Shown one piece after another: positions 51,068-59,527 of a stretch of DNA of 64,000 bases (position 1 is the stretch's first letter; each line of letters opens with the position of its first letter). A model generated the notes under the pieces. The model had not been told where the DNA came from, ran no database searches, and saw nothing but the letters and a program-made list of their open reading frames with translations. The position numbers and the translations under genes were made by a program. The stretch comes from Catenulisporales bacterium (GTDB taxonomy: Bacteria > Actinomycetota > Actinomycetes > Streptomycetales > Catenulisporaceae). The stretch covers positions 1-64,000 of the forward strand of contig JAEKKI010000169.1 in the NCBI GenBank assembly GCA_019510485.1. Direction: 5' to 3'.

Positions 51068-52378
51068 TCAGCCGATGACCGCCACGCCGGTCGTCGTTCC
51101 CAGGAACAGCTTGTTCCCGACAGCGGTCGGCGTAGCGAAGTGCGGCAGCGTGCCGACCGCGATCTGCTGGACGACTTTTCCAGCCGCGGGATCGAGCGCG
51201 TAGAGCGTGCCGTTGTCCCAGTCGGTGGCCCAGACATGTCCGCCGGCCAGGACCGGTTGTCCGTTCACGTGCTGGGCGTGCCAAAGCGCGCTGACGGTGG
51301 CACCGATCCGGAACGCGCGCGTCCCGTCCGCGCACGGCAGATACACCACGTCTCCATCCACCGCCGCCGCGCCGAAGGCCGCGCAGGCCGGGAACGTCGA
51401 AGCCGCGCCGATACCGCCGAGCCGCGTCGGATCCAGCACGTATCCCTGTCCTGACTTGCCCGCGATGATCACATGTCCGGCCGCCAGAACCGGATTCATC
51501 GAGCCCAGATCCGCGTCGTTCGCGTTGTCCGCGGCCCACGACATCGGAGCGAAGAAGTCCACCCGCTTGGCGTCCGCGTCCAAGGCGACCACGGAGTCCG
51601 TACCGTCGAACGGGTCGCTGCCTTTGTCCGCATTGCCATTGCCGATCGAGAAGTACACCCGATCGTTCCCCACCGCGGCCGCGCCCGGCGCCCACATGCC
51701 GCCGCGTCCGTCCGACGACGCCTCGAACCAGTTCACGGATCCCGAAGCGATGTCGACCGACGCGACCGCCCCGGTGTAGTTCCCGCAGTCCCCGGCCAGC
51801 CCGCCGAACGCCGCAAAAACATGCCCGTGCCACAGCGTCAGCGCCGAACGCTGTTGCAGGAAGTCCCGGTCGCCGACCGGATTGTCCACCGTGACCCGTG
51901 AGACGACACGGCCGTCAGCGGCGGCGAGTCCGTACAGCACGTGCTGCCCGGTCGCATCCTCCGCGACCACATACACAAGATGAGAATCGGGATCGTAAAC
52001 CGGAGCGCCGGTGATCCCCAGCGGGACGATGTTCCCGCACCCGTGCGGCCGAAAGGGCTCGGCCAAATGCTTGCTCCACTTCACCGATCCGTCGCTCGGT
52101 GAGAGCGCGTAGACGGTGTCGTTCTCCGTCGCGGCGAACACGGTGTCGCCGCCGTTCGCGGGCCGTCCGTAGACCGGTCCGTCAAGCGCGATCGCTGATA
52201 CTGAGCCGGAAGTAGGGCCGGATGAAGATCCGGGCGAAGACCTGGCAAGGCCTGAGGCCGCCGGCTTCTGTTTCGGATCGCTCGTCGAGCACGAGACGAG
52301 CGCGAGGGCCAGCACTACCGCGCCCGCGACACGGGCGACGGACACGCCGTTGTGTCGTCGATCCCGGATAACCCTCAC
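51068..52378 (-). CDS. PQQ-binding-like beta-propeller lipoprotein
   Basis: A 436-residue exported protein. The signal ends in the lipobox ALVSC (C30). The rest is a beta-propeller made of repeated blades such as GGDTVFAATENDTVYALSPSDGSVKWSKHL, HLVYVVAEDATGQHVLYGLAAADGRVV and GGHVWATDWDNGTLYALDPAAGKVVQQI, each with the Ala-Leu-Asp-x-x-x-Gly pattern of PQQ-like repeats. No catalytic residues of quinoprotein dehydrogenases are evident, so it is probably a binding or scaffolding protein. The GTG at 52378 gives a normal signal peptide; the longer upstream frame overlaps ndgR and is rejected. It follows ndgR by 50 bases on the same strand. Confidence 0.82.
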   Translation of the reverse strand: MRVIRDRRHNGVSVARVAGAVVLALALVSCSTSDPKQKPAASGLARSSPGSSSGPTSGSVSAIALDGPVYGRPANGGDTVFAATENDTVYALSPSDGSVKWSKHLAEPFRPHGCGNIVPLGITGAPVYDPDSHLVYVVAEDATGQHVLYGLAAADGRVVSRVTVDNPVGDRDFLQQRSALTLWHGHVFAAFGGLAGDCGNYTGAVASVDIASGSVNWFEASSDGRGGMWAPGAAAVGNDRVYFSIGNGNADKGSDPFDGTDSVVALDADAKRVDFFAPMSWAADNANDADLGSMNPVLAAGHVIIAGKSGQGYVLDPTRLGGIGAASTFPACAAFGAAAVDGDVVYLPCADGTRAFRIGATVSALWHAQHVNGQPVLAGGHVWATDWDNGTLYALDPAAGKVVQQIAVGTLPHFATPTAVGNKLFLGTTTGVAVIG

Positions 52379-52428
52379 GGCACCAGTGTGCCCTGTGGGA
52401 CGTCCCGCCACGAGTCCCGCTGCGCCCG

Positions 52429-53145
52429 CTACGAGCCCCGCTTCACCGCTTCGCTCAGCCGTGCCGCCGCCTCCACCACCGACTGCGCGTGCAACCGTCC
52501 CGGCTGCCGGGTGAGCCGCTCGATCGGGCCGGACACCGACACCGCCGCGATCACGCGGTTGTTCGGCCCGCGCACCGGCGCCGACACCGAGGCCACGCCC
52601 TGCTCGCGCTCGGCCACCGACTGGGACCAGCCGCGGCGGCGGACGCCGGCCAGCGTGGTGGCGGTGAAGCGCGCGCCCTGTAGTCCGCGGTGCAGCCGGT
52701 CCGGCTCCTCCCACGCCAGCAGGATCTGCGCCGCCGAGCCCGCGGTCATCGGCAGCGCCGAGCCGATCGGGACGGTGTCGCGCAGCCCTGACATGCGCTC
52801 GGCGGCCGCGACGCAGACCCGCAGATCGCCCTGGCGCCGGTAGAGCTGCGCCGATTCGCCGGTGTGGTCGCGCAGCGCCGCCAGTACCGGGCCGGCCGCG
52901 GCCAGCAACCGGTCCTCGCCGGCCGCCGAGGCCAGTTCCTGCAAACGGGGACCGAGGATGAACCGGCCCTGCATGTCCCGGGATACGAGACGGTGGTGTT
53001 CCAACGCCACCGCCAGCCGGTGCGCGGTAGGGCGCGCCAAACCCGTGGCTGTGACCAGCCCCGCCAAGGTGGTGGGGCCCGCCTCCAGGGCGCTCAATAC
53101 GACGGCGGCCTTGTCCAGGACGCCGACTCCGCTAGAGTTGTCCAT
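52429..53145 (-). CDS. ndgR: IclR-family regulator NdgR (leucine biosynthesis)
   Basis: A 238-residue regulator. The N-terminal winged helix is VGVLDKAAVVLSALEAGPTTLAGLVTATGLARPTAHRLAVALEHHRLVSRD (about 7-57), followed by the IclR effector domain with ESAQLYRRQGDLRVCVAAAERMSGLRDTVPIGSALPMTAGSAAQILLAWEE. Divergence from leuC-leuD is the conserved setting of NdgR/AreB, which controls leucine and other amino-acid genes in actinomycetes. The ATG has a -10-like CAGAAT seven bases upstream and no Shine-Dalgarno, so its message is probably leaderless. A palindrome in that promoter may be its own site. Confidence 0.93.
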   Translation of the reverse strand: MDNSSGVGVLDKAAVVLSALEAGPTTLAGLVTATGLARPTAHRLAVALEHHRLVSRDMQGRFILGPRLQELASAAGEDRLLAAAGPVLAALRDHTGESAQLYRRQGDLRVCVAAAERMSGLRDTVPIGSALPMTAGSAAQILLAWEEPDRLHRGLQGARFTATTLAGVRRRGWSQSVAEREQGVASVSAPVRGPNNRVIAAVSVSGPIERLTRQPGRLHAQSVVEAAARLSEAVKRGS

Positions 53146-53152
53146 AGACCGA

Positions 53153-53181
53153 ATTCTGCCGTCTCAGATCCCGAGACGCAA
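53153..53181 (-). promoter_or_regulatory. ndgR promoter with internal palindrome
   Basis: On the minus strand TTGCGT (53176-53181) and CAGAAT (53153-53158) are 17 bp apart, and the ndgR ATG lies seven bases further. CGTCTC-7-GAGACG (53160-53165 and 53173-53178) lies in the spacer and the edge of the -35, so a bound regulator would block ndgR and could act on the divergent leuC. Confidence 0.6.
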
Positions 53182-53270
53182 GACGTGCCGCCGCGGCCGA
53201 CTGCGAGGTTGTGAAGTCGGACGCCGCGCCACGCGACAGATGCGAACAAGTGGGAAAGACAGGAGCGACG

Positions 53271-54677
53271 ATGCCCCACACCCTGGCCGAAAAGGTGTGG
53301 GCGGACCATGTGGTCCGCTCGGCCGACGGCGAGCCCGACCTGCTCTACATCGACCTGCACCTGCTGCACGAGGTGACCTCGCCGCAAGCCTTCGACGGAC
53401 TGCGCCAGGCCGGACGCACGGTGCGCCGTCCCGACCTCACCATCGCCACCGAGGACCACAACACCCCCACCCTCGACATCGACAAGCCGATCGCCGACCC
53501 GGTCTCCCGGCTCCAGATCGACACGCTGCGCAAGAACTGCGCCGACTTCGGTGTGCGCATCCACCCGCTGGGCGACGCCCAGCAGGGCATCGTCCACGTG
53601 GTGGGCCCGCAGCTCGGCTTGACGCAGCCCGGCATGACGGTCGTCTGCGGCGACTCCCACACCTCCACCCACGGCGCCTTCGGCGCGCTGGCGTTCGGCA
53701 TCGGCACCAGCGAGGTCGAGCACGTGCTGGCCACTCAGACGCTGCCGTTGAAGCCGTTCAAGACCATGGCGGTCACCGTCACCGGCGAGCTGGGCGAGGG
53801 CGTCACCGCCAAGGACGTGGTGCTGGCCGTCATCGCGAAGATCGGTACCGGCGGCGGCCAGGGCTACGTCCTGGAGTACCGCGGCGAAGCCATCGAGAGG
53901 CTGTCGATGGAGGGCCGGATGACGGTCTGCAACATGTCCATCGAGGCCGGCGCCCGGGCCGGGATGATCGCCCCGGACGAGACCACCTTCGCCTACCTCA
54001 AGGGCCGCGCGCACGCGCCGTCCGGCGCCGACTGGGACGCCGCCGTCGCGTACTGGAAGACGCTGCGCACCGACGACGGCGCGGCCTTCGACGCCGAGGT
54101 CGTCATCGACGGCGATGCCCTGACCCCCTACGTCACCTGGGGTACCAACCCCGGCCAGGGCCTGCCGCTGTCGGCCTCGGTGCCGGATCCGGAGACCGAC
54201 TTCGCCGACGAGGGGGACAAGGTCTCCGCTCGCAAGGCGTTGGAATACATGGGCCTGGAGGCCGGCACGCCGCTGCGCGAGATCAAGGTGGACACCGTCT
54301 TCCTCGGCTCCTGCACCAACGGCCGGCTGGAGGACCTGCGCGCCGCGGCCGCGGTCATCAAGGGCCACAAGGTCGCCGACGGCGTCCGGATGCTGGTGGT
54401 GCCGGGCTCGGCGCGGGTGCGGCTGGAGGCCGAGGCCGAGGGCCTGCACGAGGTGTTCCTGGAAGCGGGCGCCGAATGGCGCTTCGCCGGCTGCTCGATG
54501 TGCCTGGGCATGAACCCGGACCAGCTGGCTCCCGGCGAGCGCTCGGCGTCCACCTCGAACCGCAACTTCGAGGGCCGGCAGGGCAAGGGCGGCCGCACCC
54601 ACCTGGTGTCGCCGCTGGTGGCCGCCGCCACCGCGATCAGGGGGACGCTGTCGTCCCCGTCGGACCTGGCCGCCTGA
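53271..54677 (+). CDS. leuC: 3-isopropylmalate dehydratase large subunit LeuC
   Basis: Aconitase-fold enzyme that isomerises 2-isopropylmalate to 3-isopropylmalate with LeuD. The 468-residue protein has the [4Fe-4S] ligands C348 (LGSCTNGR), C408 and C411 ([11 protein letters not shown]). [34 protein letters not shown] is the conserved substrate-binding block. The ATG at 53271 has AGGAG five bases upstream; the earlier in-frame start at 53211 is rejected. leuD follows after 28 bases. Confidence 0.97.
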   Translation: MPHTLAEKVWADHVVRSADGEPDLLYIDLHLLHEVTSPQAFDGLRQAGRTVRRPDLTIATEDHNTPTLDIDKPIADPVSRLQIDTLRKNCADFGVRIHPLGDAQQGIVHVVGPQLGLTQPGMTVVCGDSHTSTHGAFGALAFGIGTSEVEHVLATQTLPLKPFKTMAVTVTGELGEGVTAKDVVLAVIAKIGTGGGQGYVLEYRGEAIERLSMEGRMTVCNMSIEAGARAGMIAPDETTFAYLKGRAHAPSGADWDAAVAYWKTLRTDDGAAFDAEVVIDGDALTPYVTWGTNPGQGLPLSASVPDPETDFADEGDKVSARKALEYMGLEAGTPLREIKVDTVFLGSCTNGRLEDLRAAAAVIKGHKVADGVRMLVVPGSARVRLEAEAEGLHEVFLEAGAEWRFAGCSMCLGMNPDQLAPGERSASTSNRNFEGRQGKGGRTHLVSPLVAAATAIRGTLSSPSDLAA

Positions 54678-54705
54678 GCCGGCAGCGAGAAGAAGGGGCT
54701 AAGCC

Positions 54706-55308
54706 ATGGAGAAGTTCACCACGCACACCGGGCGCGCGCTGCCGCTGCGCCGCTCCAACGTCGACACCGACCAGATCATCCCGGCGGTGTATCTCAAGCG
54801 CATCACCCGCACCGGTTTCGAGGACGGACTGTTCGCCGCCTGGCGGGCCGATCCGGAGTTCATCCTGAACCAGGAGCAGTACGAAGGCGTCTCGATTCTG
54901 GTCGCCGGTCCCGACTTCGGTACCGGGTCCTCGCGCGAACACGCGGTGTGGGCGCTGAAGGACTACGGCTTCAAGGTCGTGCTCTCGGCGCGCTTCGCCG
55001 ACATCTTCCGCGGCAACTCCGCCAAGGACGGCCTGCTGACCGCCGTGCTGAAGCAGGACGACATCGAGCTGTTGTGGAAGCTGCTGGAGAACAAGCCCGA
55101 CGCGGAAGTGACGGTGGACCTCGAGGCTCGCGAGGTGCGGGTCGAGGGTCATGTCTTCACCTTCGAGGTGGACGACTACACGCGCTGGCGGCTGCTGGAG
55201 GGCCTGGACGACATCAGCCTGACGCTGCGCCACGCCGAGGTCATCGACGAGTTCGAGACGAAGCGTCCGGGGTTCAAGCCGAAGACGTTGCCCGCTGCCG
55301 CAGCGTGA
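54706..55308 (+). CDS. leuD: 3-isopropylmalate dehydratase small subunit LeuD
   Basis: Swivelling-domain subunit of isopropylmalate isomerase, 200 residues. [33 protein letters not shown] and [48 protein letters not shown] are diagnostic. GAAGGGG lies at good spacing before the ATG. It forms an operon with leuC. A 71-base gap follows. Confidence 0.97.
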   Translation: MEKFTTHTGRALPLRRSNVDTDQIIPAVYLKRITRTGFEDGLFAAWRADPEFILNQEQYEGVSILVAGPDFGTGSSREHAVWALKDYGFKVVLSARFADIFRGNSAKDGLLTAVLKQDDIELLWKLLENKPDAEVTVDLEAREVRVEGHVFTFEVDDYTRWRLLEGLDDISLTLRHAEVIDEFETKRPGFKPKTLPAAAA

Positions 55309-55379
55309 TTCGACGTGGCGCTTAGCGTCGCTGGTAGCTCAGTTTTAAGTTTGGCGGGGCCCGAGGGCACTATGGGTGA

Positions 55380-55661
55380 ATGTCACCGGACGTGCCCCGG
55401 CCCCGCCCTTCGCGTTACGCGGCCTTCGCCGCGCGCCTGAAGGACGCCCACAAAGCGTTGGGCGACCCCTGCATCCCCGCGCAACGCCGCGCCGAACTCA
55501 CCAAGCGGGTGCTTGCCATCACCGCTTTGGCGCGCCACGACGTGACCGTCGCCGCGCATCGGTTGGAAGCCTTCTTCATCGAGTTGTCGGTACTCGTCCC
55601 CGGAGCTGTTTCAGCGCCCGCAGACACCCCTTCTGGGAAAAACACTGCGACACAAGGGTGA
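55380..55661 (+). CDS. small conserved hypothetical protein, 93 aa
   Basis: Function unknown. The product is a basic helical protein: YAAFAARLKDAHKALGDPCIPAQRRAELTKRVLAITALARHDVTVAAHRLEAFFIEL reads as three amphipathic helices, followed by a short disordered tail. There is no membrane segment. It sits between leuD and hupS, a place where I recall a small protein gene in Streptomyces. The ATG at 55380 has GGGTGA just upstream, poor as a Shine-Dalgarno. Confidence 0.6.
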   Translation: MSPDVPRPRPSRYAAFAARLKDAHKALGDPCIPAQRRAELTKRVLAITALARHDVTVAAHRLEAFFIELSVLVPGAVSAPADTPSGKNTATQG

Positions 55662-55677
55662 TTTAACCCCTAGGTGT

Positions 55678-55707
55678 TTGATTCGCCCTCTGGTGCCCCC
55701 ATACGGT
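55678..55707 (+). promoter_or_regulatory. candidate hupS promoter
   Basis: TTGATT (55678-55683) and TACGGT (55702-55707) are separated by 18 bp, close to the vegetative actinomycete consensus. They would give a leader of about 80 bases for the HU gene. Confidence 0.45.
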
Positions 55708-55793
55708 GCGATTGGTTCTGATACGGAGCAACCATGCGACGTACGGCCGAAATCAGAGCAAGAACGTACCAACAGCCCCAAGGGTAGGTAGAC

Positions 55794-56492
55794 ATGAACA
55801 AGGCCCAACTGATCGAGGCCGTCGCCGACAAGCTCGGTGCCAGCAAGAAGGACGCCGGGGACGCCGTCGACGCGGTCCTGGACGCGATCGTGGCCTCGGT
55901 GGCCTCCGGGACCAAGGTCTCCATCACCGGCTTCGGCTCGTTCGAGAAGGTCAAGCGTCCGGCGCGCAGCGCGCGCAACCCGCGCACCGGCGAGGCGGTG
56001 AAGGTCAAGGCCTCCTCGGCGCCGAAGTTCAAGGCCGGCCAGGGCTTCAAGGACGTCGTCAACGGCGAGAAGAAGGCTCCGGCCGCGGCGAAGAGCACCG
56101 CGAAGAAGACCACCGCCAAGACGACGGCGAAGAAGACGCCGGCCAAGAAGGCCACCACCAAGGCCGTCGCGAAGAAGACGCCGGCCAAGAAGACCGCCAC
56201 CAAGGCCGTCGCGAAGAAGGCGCCGGCCAAGAAGACCGCGACCAAGGCCACCGCCAAGAAGGCGGCGCCGGCGCGCAAGACCGCGGCCAAGAAGGCGACC
56301 GTCGTCAAGGCGGCGGCGAAGAAGGCCGCCACCGCGAAGAAGGCGCCGGCCAAGAAGGCCACCCCGGCCAAGAAGGCCGCGGCCCGTCCGGTCGCGAAGA
56401 AGGTCGCCAAGGCCCCGGCGAAGAAGGCCGCCACGGCCAAGCGCAGCACCGCGAAGAAGGCTCCGGCGAAGAAGACCGCCGCGAAGCGGTAG
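55794..56492 (+). CDS. hupS: HU-family nucleoid protein with lysine-rich tail (HupS type)
   Basis: DNA-binding nucleoid protein that compacts chromosome and spore DNA. It has 232 residues: a normal HU core in 1-95, with the signature [22 protein letters not shown] (about 46-67) and the expected arm residues, then a 135-residue tail of Lys, Ala, Thr and Pro with AKKT, AKKA and PAKKA repeats like eukaryotic histone H1. The tail binds DNA strongly. Long-tailed HU proteins are an actinobacterial trait; HupS in Streptomyces and Hlp in mycobacteria are examples. GGTAGGTAG precedes the ATG. A strong terminator follows. Confidence 0.96.
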   Translation: MNKAQLIEAVADKLGASKKDAGDAVDAVLDAIVASVASGTKVSITGFGSFEKVKRPARSARNPRTGEAVKVKASSAPKFKAGQGFKDVVNGEKKAPAAAKSTAKKTTAKTTAKKTPAKKATTKAVAKKTPAKKTATKAVAKKAPAKKTATKATAKKAAPARKTAAKKATVVKAAAKKAATAKKAPAKKATPAKKAAARPVAKKVAKAPAKKAATAKRSTAKKAPAKKTAAKR

Positions 56493-56510
56493 TCAGCCGG
56501 CGAATGGATC

Positions 56511-56570
56511 GGTCCGCCCGGCGGACCGGTGCGAGGCGGCGCCCCGGGTGAGCATCCGGGGCGCCGCCTC
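56511..56570 (+). terminator. double hairpin terminator of hupS
   Basis: GGTCCG-5-CGGACC (56511-56516 and 56522-56527) is followed by a perfect 15-bp stem, GAGGCGGCGCCCCGG (56533-56547) with CCGGGGCGCCGCCTC (56556-56570), an 8-base loop, and TTTT at 56576-56579. This is the clearest intrinsic terminator in the window. Confidence 0.9.
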
Positions 56571-56600
56571 GTGCGTTTTCGCCGAGTACGCCGAAGCCGC

Positions 56601-56825
56601 TTACAGCGGCGGCAGCGGCAGCGTCACCAGCGTCAGCGCGACCACCCGGCCCGCGTCGTCCCGGCGCATCCGCACGCGCTGTCCCACGCGCAGCAGCCGC
56701 AAGCCGCCGGCGTCGAAGGCGGCGCCGTCGAAGGCGACCTCTGTCCCGTCGTCCAGCAGCACCGTGCCGCTGCGGGATGCGGGATCGAAAACCCGAGCGG
56801 TGGCTTGGACCTCTGTGCTCGTCAC
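56601..56825 (-). CDS. small cold-shock-like OB-fold protein, 74 aa
   Basis: A short beta-rich protein: TEVQATARVFDPASRSGTVLLDDGTEVAFDGAAFDAGGLRLLRVGQRVRMRRDD reads as five strands like a cold-shock domain but without the RNP1 (KGFGFI) and RNP2 aromatic motifs. A nucleic-acid-binding role is therefore uncertain. The GTG at 56825 lies seven bases downstream of the cofC stop on the same strand, so the two form an operon. I recall a similar gene beside cofC in Streptomyces. Confidence 0.68.
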   Translation of the reverse strand: MTSTEVQATARVFDPASRSGTVLLDDGTEVAFDGAAFDAGGLRLLRVGQRVRMRRDDAGRVVALTLVTLPLPPL

Positions 56826-56832
56826 GGACCGT

Positions 56833-57501
56833 TTATACACCCCGGCTCCGCTCGCCCCAGACCGCCGCCGTCGCCGGTCCCACACCCAGGCGCAGCGCAT
56901 CGGCCAGATCCGCGGCGGTGTCCACGTCCCGTCGCAGCGAACTGATGTCCGCACCCGGCACCTCCAGCGCGCCGCTCGCGGCGTGTGCGGCCCGGGACGG
57001 TCCGCCGAACCGCGGGTCCAGCTCCACACCGGGCGGCGCGAAAAGCATCGTGGTGCCGATATCGTGCGCGTCCGCGATGAAATACCGCTTGTCCCCGACA
57101 ATGCGGGCCAGCGCGATATCCAGTTCGGCGCCGCGCAATGCCGGCAGATCCGCCGCCGCGGCCGCGACGCCGACGTCGTTTCCCAGTTTGCTGCGGGCGA
57201 CGCGCGCTCCGAACGCGAATGCGGCGTTCAATCCGTCATCCGGCTCGTCCGGGACAACGGTCGCGCCGAGGCCGCCGAGAACCGCCGCCGCCGTCGGATC
57301 GTCGGTCACCGCCAGCACCGCGGCGACGTGGGCAGCCGTCAGCGCCGCGCACACGGCGTCGGTCGCGAACGCCAACGCCAGGCGCTCCCGCAACGATGCC
57401 GAGACCTCCGGCCCCATCAGCCGGCTCTTGGCGTGCCCCAGCCGTTTCACCGGGACCACCAGACACCAGCGGATCGGCTCTGCGGGGGCTGACCGGGGCA
57501 T
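56833..57501 (-). CDS. cofC: phospholactate/PEP guanylyltransferase CofC (FbiD)
   Basis: Nucleotidyltransferase that activates 2-phospholactate or phosphoenolpyruvate with GTP for coenzyme F420 synthesis. The 222-residue protein starts with the signature CLVVPVKRLGHAKSRL (about 13-28) and has VVPDEPDDGLNAAFAFGA and VAAAAADLPALRGAELDIAL (substrate and metal aspartates), then IADAHDIGTTMLFAPPGVELDPRFGGPSRAAHAASGA. It shows that the organism makes F420. The other F420 genes are outside the window. It diverges from plsC. Confidence 0.93.
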   Translation of the reverse strand: MPRSAPAEPIRWCLVVPVKRLGHAKSRLMGPEVSASLRERLALAFATDAVCAALTAAHVAAVLAVTDDPTAAAVLGGLGATVVPDEPDDGLNAAFAFGARVARSKLGNDVGVAAAAADLPALRGAELDIALARIVGDKRYFIADAHDIGTTMLFAPPGVELDPRFGGPSRAAHAASGALEVPGADISSLRRDVDTAADLADALRLGVGPATAAVWGERSRGV

Positions 57502-57575
57502 GCCTCAATCCTGTCATGCCGGGGCGCCGAGCCCGCTACTTGTTCCGACGCCCCGCACTCGGGAACACTTAGGGG

Positions 57576-58436
57576 ATGCCCTCCACCACCCCCTACCGGC
57601 CGCCGAGGAAGCAAGGCCCGGCATTCCGGTTCATCGTCGTGGTCGTGGTGCCGCTCCTGAAGCTGCTGATGAAGCGGGACTGGCGCGGCGGCGAGAACAT
57701 CCCGGCCACCGGTGGGGTGGTCATCGCGGCCAACCACATCTCGCACGTCGACGCGCTGGCTTTCGGCCACTTCGTGTACGGCAACGGCCGGATGCCGCGG
57801 TTCCTGGCCAAGTCCGGGGTGTTCAAGAACGCGTTCGTCGGCGGCGTGCTGCGTGCGGCCAAGCAGATACCCGTCTACCGCGACACCGCCGACGCGGCCA
57901 ACGCGCTGCGCGACGCGATAGCCGCGGTACGGGCCGAGGAAGCGGTCGCGGTGTATCCGGAGGGCACCATCACCCGCGACCCCGGGCTGTGGCCGATGGC
58001 GGCCAAGACCGGTGCGGCGCGGATCGCGCTGACCACCGGCTGCCCGGTCATCCCGGTGGCGCAGTGGGGGCCGCAGGAGATCCTGGCCTATCACGAGAAG
58101 CGGCCGCACCTGCTGCCCCGCAAACGGATGATCATGCTGGCCGGGCCGCCGGTGGATCTGGAGGACCTGCGCACGCTGCCGCAGAACGCCCAGACGCTCA
58201 AGGAGGCCACGGACCGCATCATGGACGCGATCACCGACCTGCTGGCGAAGGTGCGCGGCGAGGCGCCGCCGGTGGCGCGGTTCGTGCCGGACAGCGGCGC
58301 CGGCAACCTGTACGGCAACCATGATGATGAGAACGACGACGTGAACGACGAGAACGACGAGAACGGCAGCGCGACCGAGGGTGACCGCACGCCGGATGGC
58401 GACGGCGAAACCGGAAAGCAGGTAGACACCGCATGA
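57576..58436 (+). CDS. 1-acyl-glycerol-3-phosphate acyltransferase (PlsC family)
   Basis: Membrane-associated acyltransferase that makes phosphatidate. It has 286 residues, an N-terminal hydrophobic helix (FRFIVVVVVPLLKLLM), the catalytic HX4D motif NHISHVDAL (H54, D59), PVYRDTADAANAL, and the substrate motif VYPEGTITRDP near residue 128. The last 45 residues form an Asp/Asn/Glu-rich tail (DDENDDVNDENDEN), probably disordered. The stop overlaps the gpsA start by four bases (ATGA), linking two steps of phospholipid synthesis. Confidence 0.92.
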   Translation: MPSTTPYRPPRKQGPAFRFIVVVVVPLLKLLMKRDWRGGENIPATGGVVIAANHISHVDALAFGHFVYGNGRMPRFLAKSGVFKNAFVGGVLRAAKQIPVYRDTADAANALRDAIAAVRAEEAVAVYPEGTITRDPGLWPMAAKTGAARIALTTGCPVIPVAQWGPQEILAYHEKRPHLLPRKRMIMLAGPPVDLEDLRTLPQNAQTLKEATDRIMDAITDLLAKVRGEAPPVARFVPDSGAGNLYGNHDDENDDVNDENDENGSATEGDRTPDGDGETGKQVDTA

Positions 58437-59440
58437 GGCGCTGCGCCGTCTTCGGCACAGGTATGTGGGGCACGGCGATGAGCATCGTGCTGGCCGACGC
58501 CGGCAACGACGTCGTGATGGTCGGCCGCCGCCCGGAGCAGATCGCGGCGATCGACGCCGGGCACGAGAACCCGGACTACTTCCCGGGCGTGCGGCTACCG
58601 GACACCGTCCGCGCCACCACCGATGCCGCCGAGGCACTGGCCGGAGCCGAGTTCGCGTACCTGAGCGTGCCGGCGCAGACGCTGCGCAAGAACCTCGAAG
58701 CGTGGGGGAGCCTGATCGGTCCGGACACCGTCCTGGTGTCGCTGATGAAGGGCCTGGAAGTCGGTACCGCCAAGCGCATGAGCGAGGTGGTCCGCGAGGT
58801 CACCGGCCTGGGCCGGGAGCGCGTCGCGGTGCTGTCCGGACCGAACCTGTCGCCGGAGATCGCCCGCCGCCAGCCGGCCGCCTCCGTCGTCGCCAGCCGC
58901 GACGAGGACGTGGCGCTGCGGTTGCAGGCGGCGACGAACGGCCCGTACTTCCGCACCTACACGGCCTCCGACGTGACCGGCGTGGAACTCGGCGGCGTGG
59001 TGAAGAACGTCATCGGCCTCGCGGTCGGCATCGCCGACGGCATGGGCTTCGGCGACAACACCAAGGCCACGCTGATCACCCGCGGCCTGGCCGAGACGGC
59101 CCGCCTGGGCGCGGCGCTCGGCGCGGACCCCTACACCTTCTCCGGTCTGGCCGGCCTCGGCGACCTGGTCGCCACCTGCGCCTCCCCGCTGTCCCGCAAC
59201 CGGATGTTCGGCGTGTATCTGGGCCGCGGCATGACCCTGGAGCAGGCCCAGGCCGAGGTGAAGCAGACCGCTGAAGGGGTCAAATCCTGCGAGGCGGTGC
59301 TGGAACTGGCCGACCGGCACGGGGTGGAGATGCCGATCGCCGAGACCGTGGTGGCGATCGTGCACGACGGCCGCTCACCCGGCGAGATGCTCAAGGAGTT
59401 GATGGCGCGACCGCTGAAGGCCGAACGGCATGGGCACTGA
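58433..59440 (+). CDS. gpsA: glycerol-3-phosphate dehydrogenase [NAD(P)+] GpsA
   Basis: Reduces dihydroxyacetone phosphate to sn-glycerol-3-phosphate for phospholipid synthesis. The 335-residue protein has the Rossmann motif CAVFGTGMWGTAMSIVLADAGNDV, the catalytic lysine in GVELGGVVKNVIGLAVGIADGMGFGDNTKATLITRGLAE (about residue 193), and the C-terminal FSGLAGLGDLVATCASPLSRNR. The start overlaps plsC by four bases. ddl begins 87 bases later on the same strand. Confidence 0.96.
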   Translation: MRRCAVFGTGMWGTAMSIVLADAGNDVVMVGRRPEQIAAIDAGHENPDYFPGVRLPDTVRATTDAAEALAGAEFAYLSVPAQTLRKNLEAWGSLIGPDTVLVSLMKGLEVGTAKRMSEVVREVTGLGRERVAVLSGPNLSPEIARRQPAASVVASRDEDVALRLQAATNGPYFRTYTASDVTGVELGGVVKNVIGLAVGIADGMGFGDNTKATLITRGLAETARLGAALGADPYTFSGLAGLGDLVATCASPLSRNRMFGVYLGRGMTLEQAQAEVKQTAEGVKSCEAVLELADRHGVEMPIAETVVAIVHDGRSPGEMLKELMARPLKAERHGH

Positions 59441-59527
59441 GAAGTCGGCTGCGGTTCCGTGTACCGCAAATTGTCACAATCCGCCCTCTGAGGGTCGCGA
59501 CCTCCGATTTGGGTAGGGTCTGGTGTC

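Noticed and set aside
56090-56490. CRISPR-like or satellite repeat in the HU tail region
   Set aside because: The repetition comes from Lys/Ala codons of the HU tail, in frame and irregular, with no spacers.
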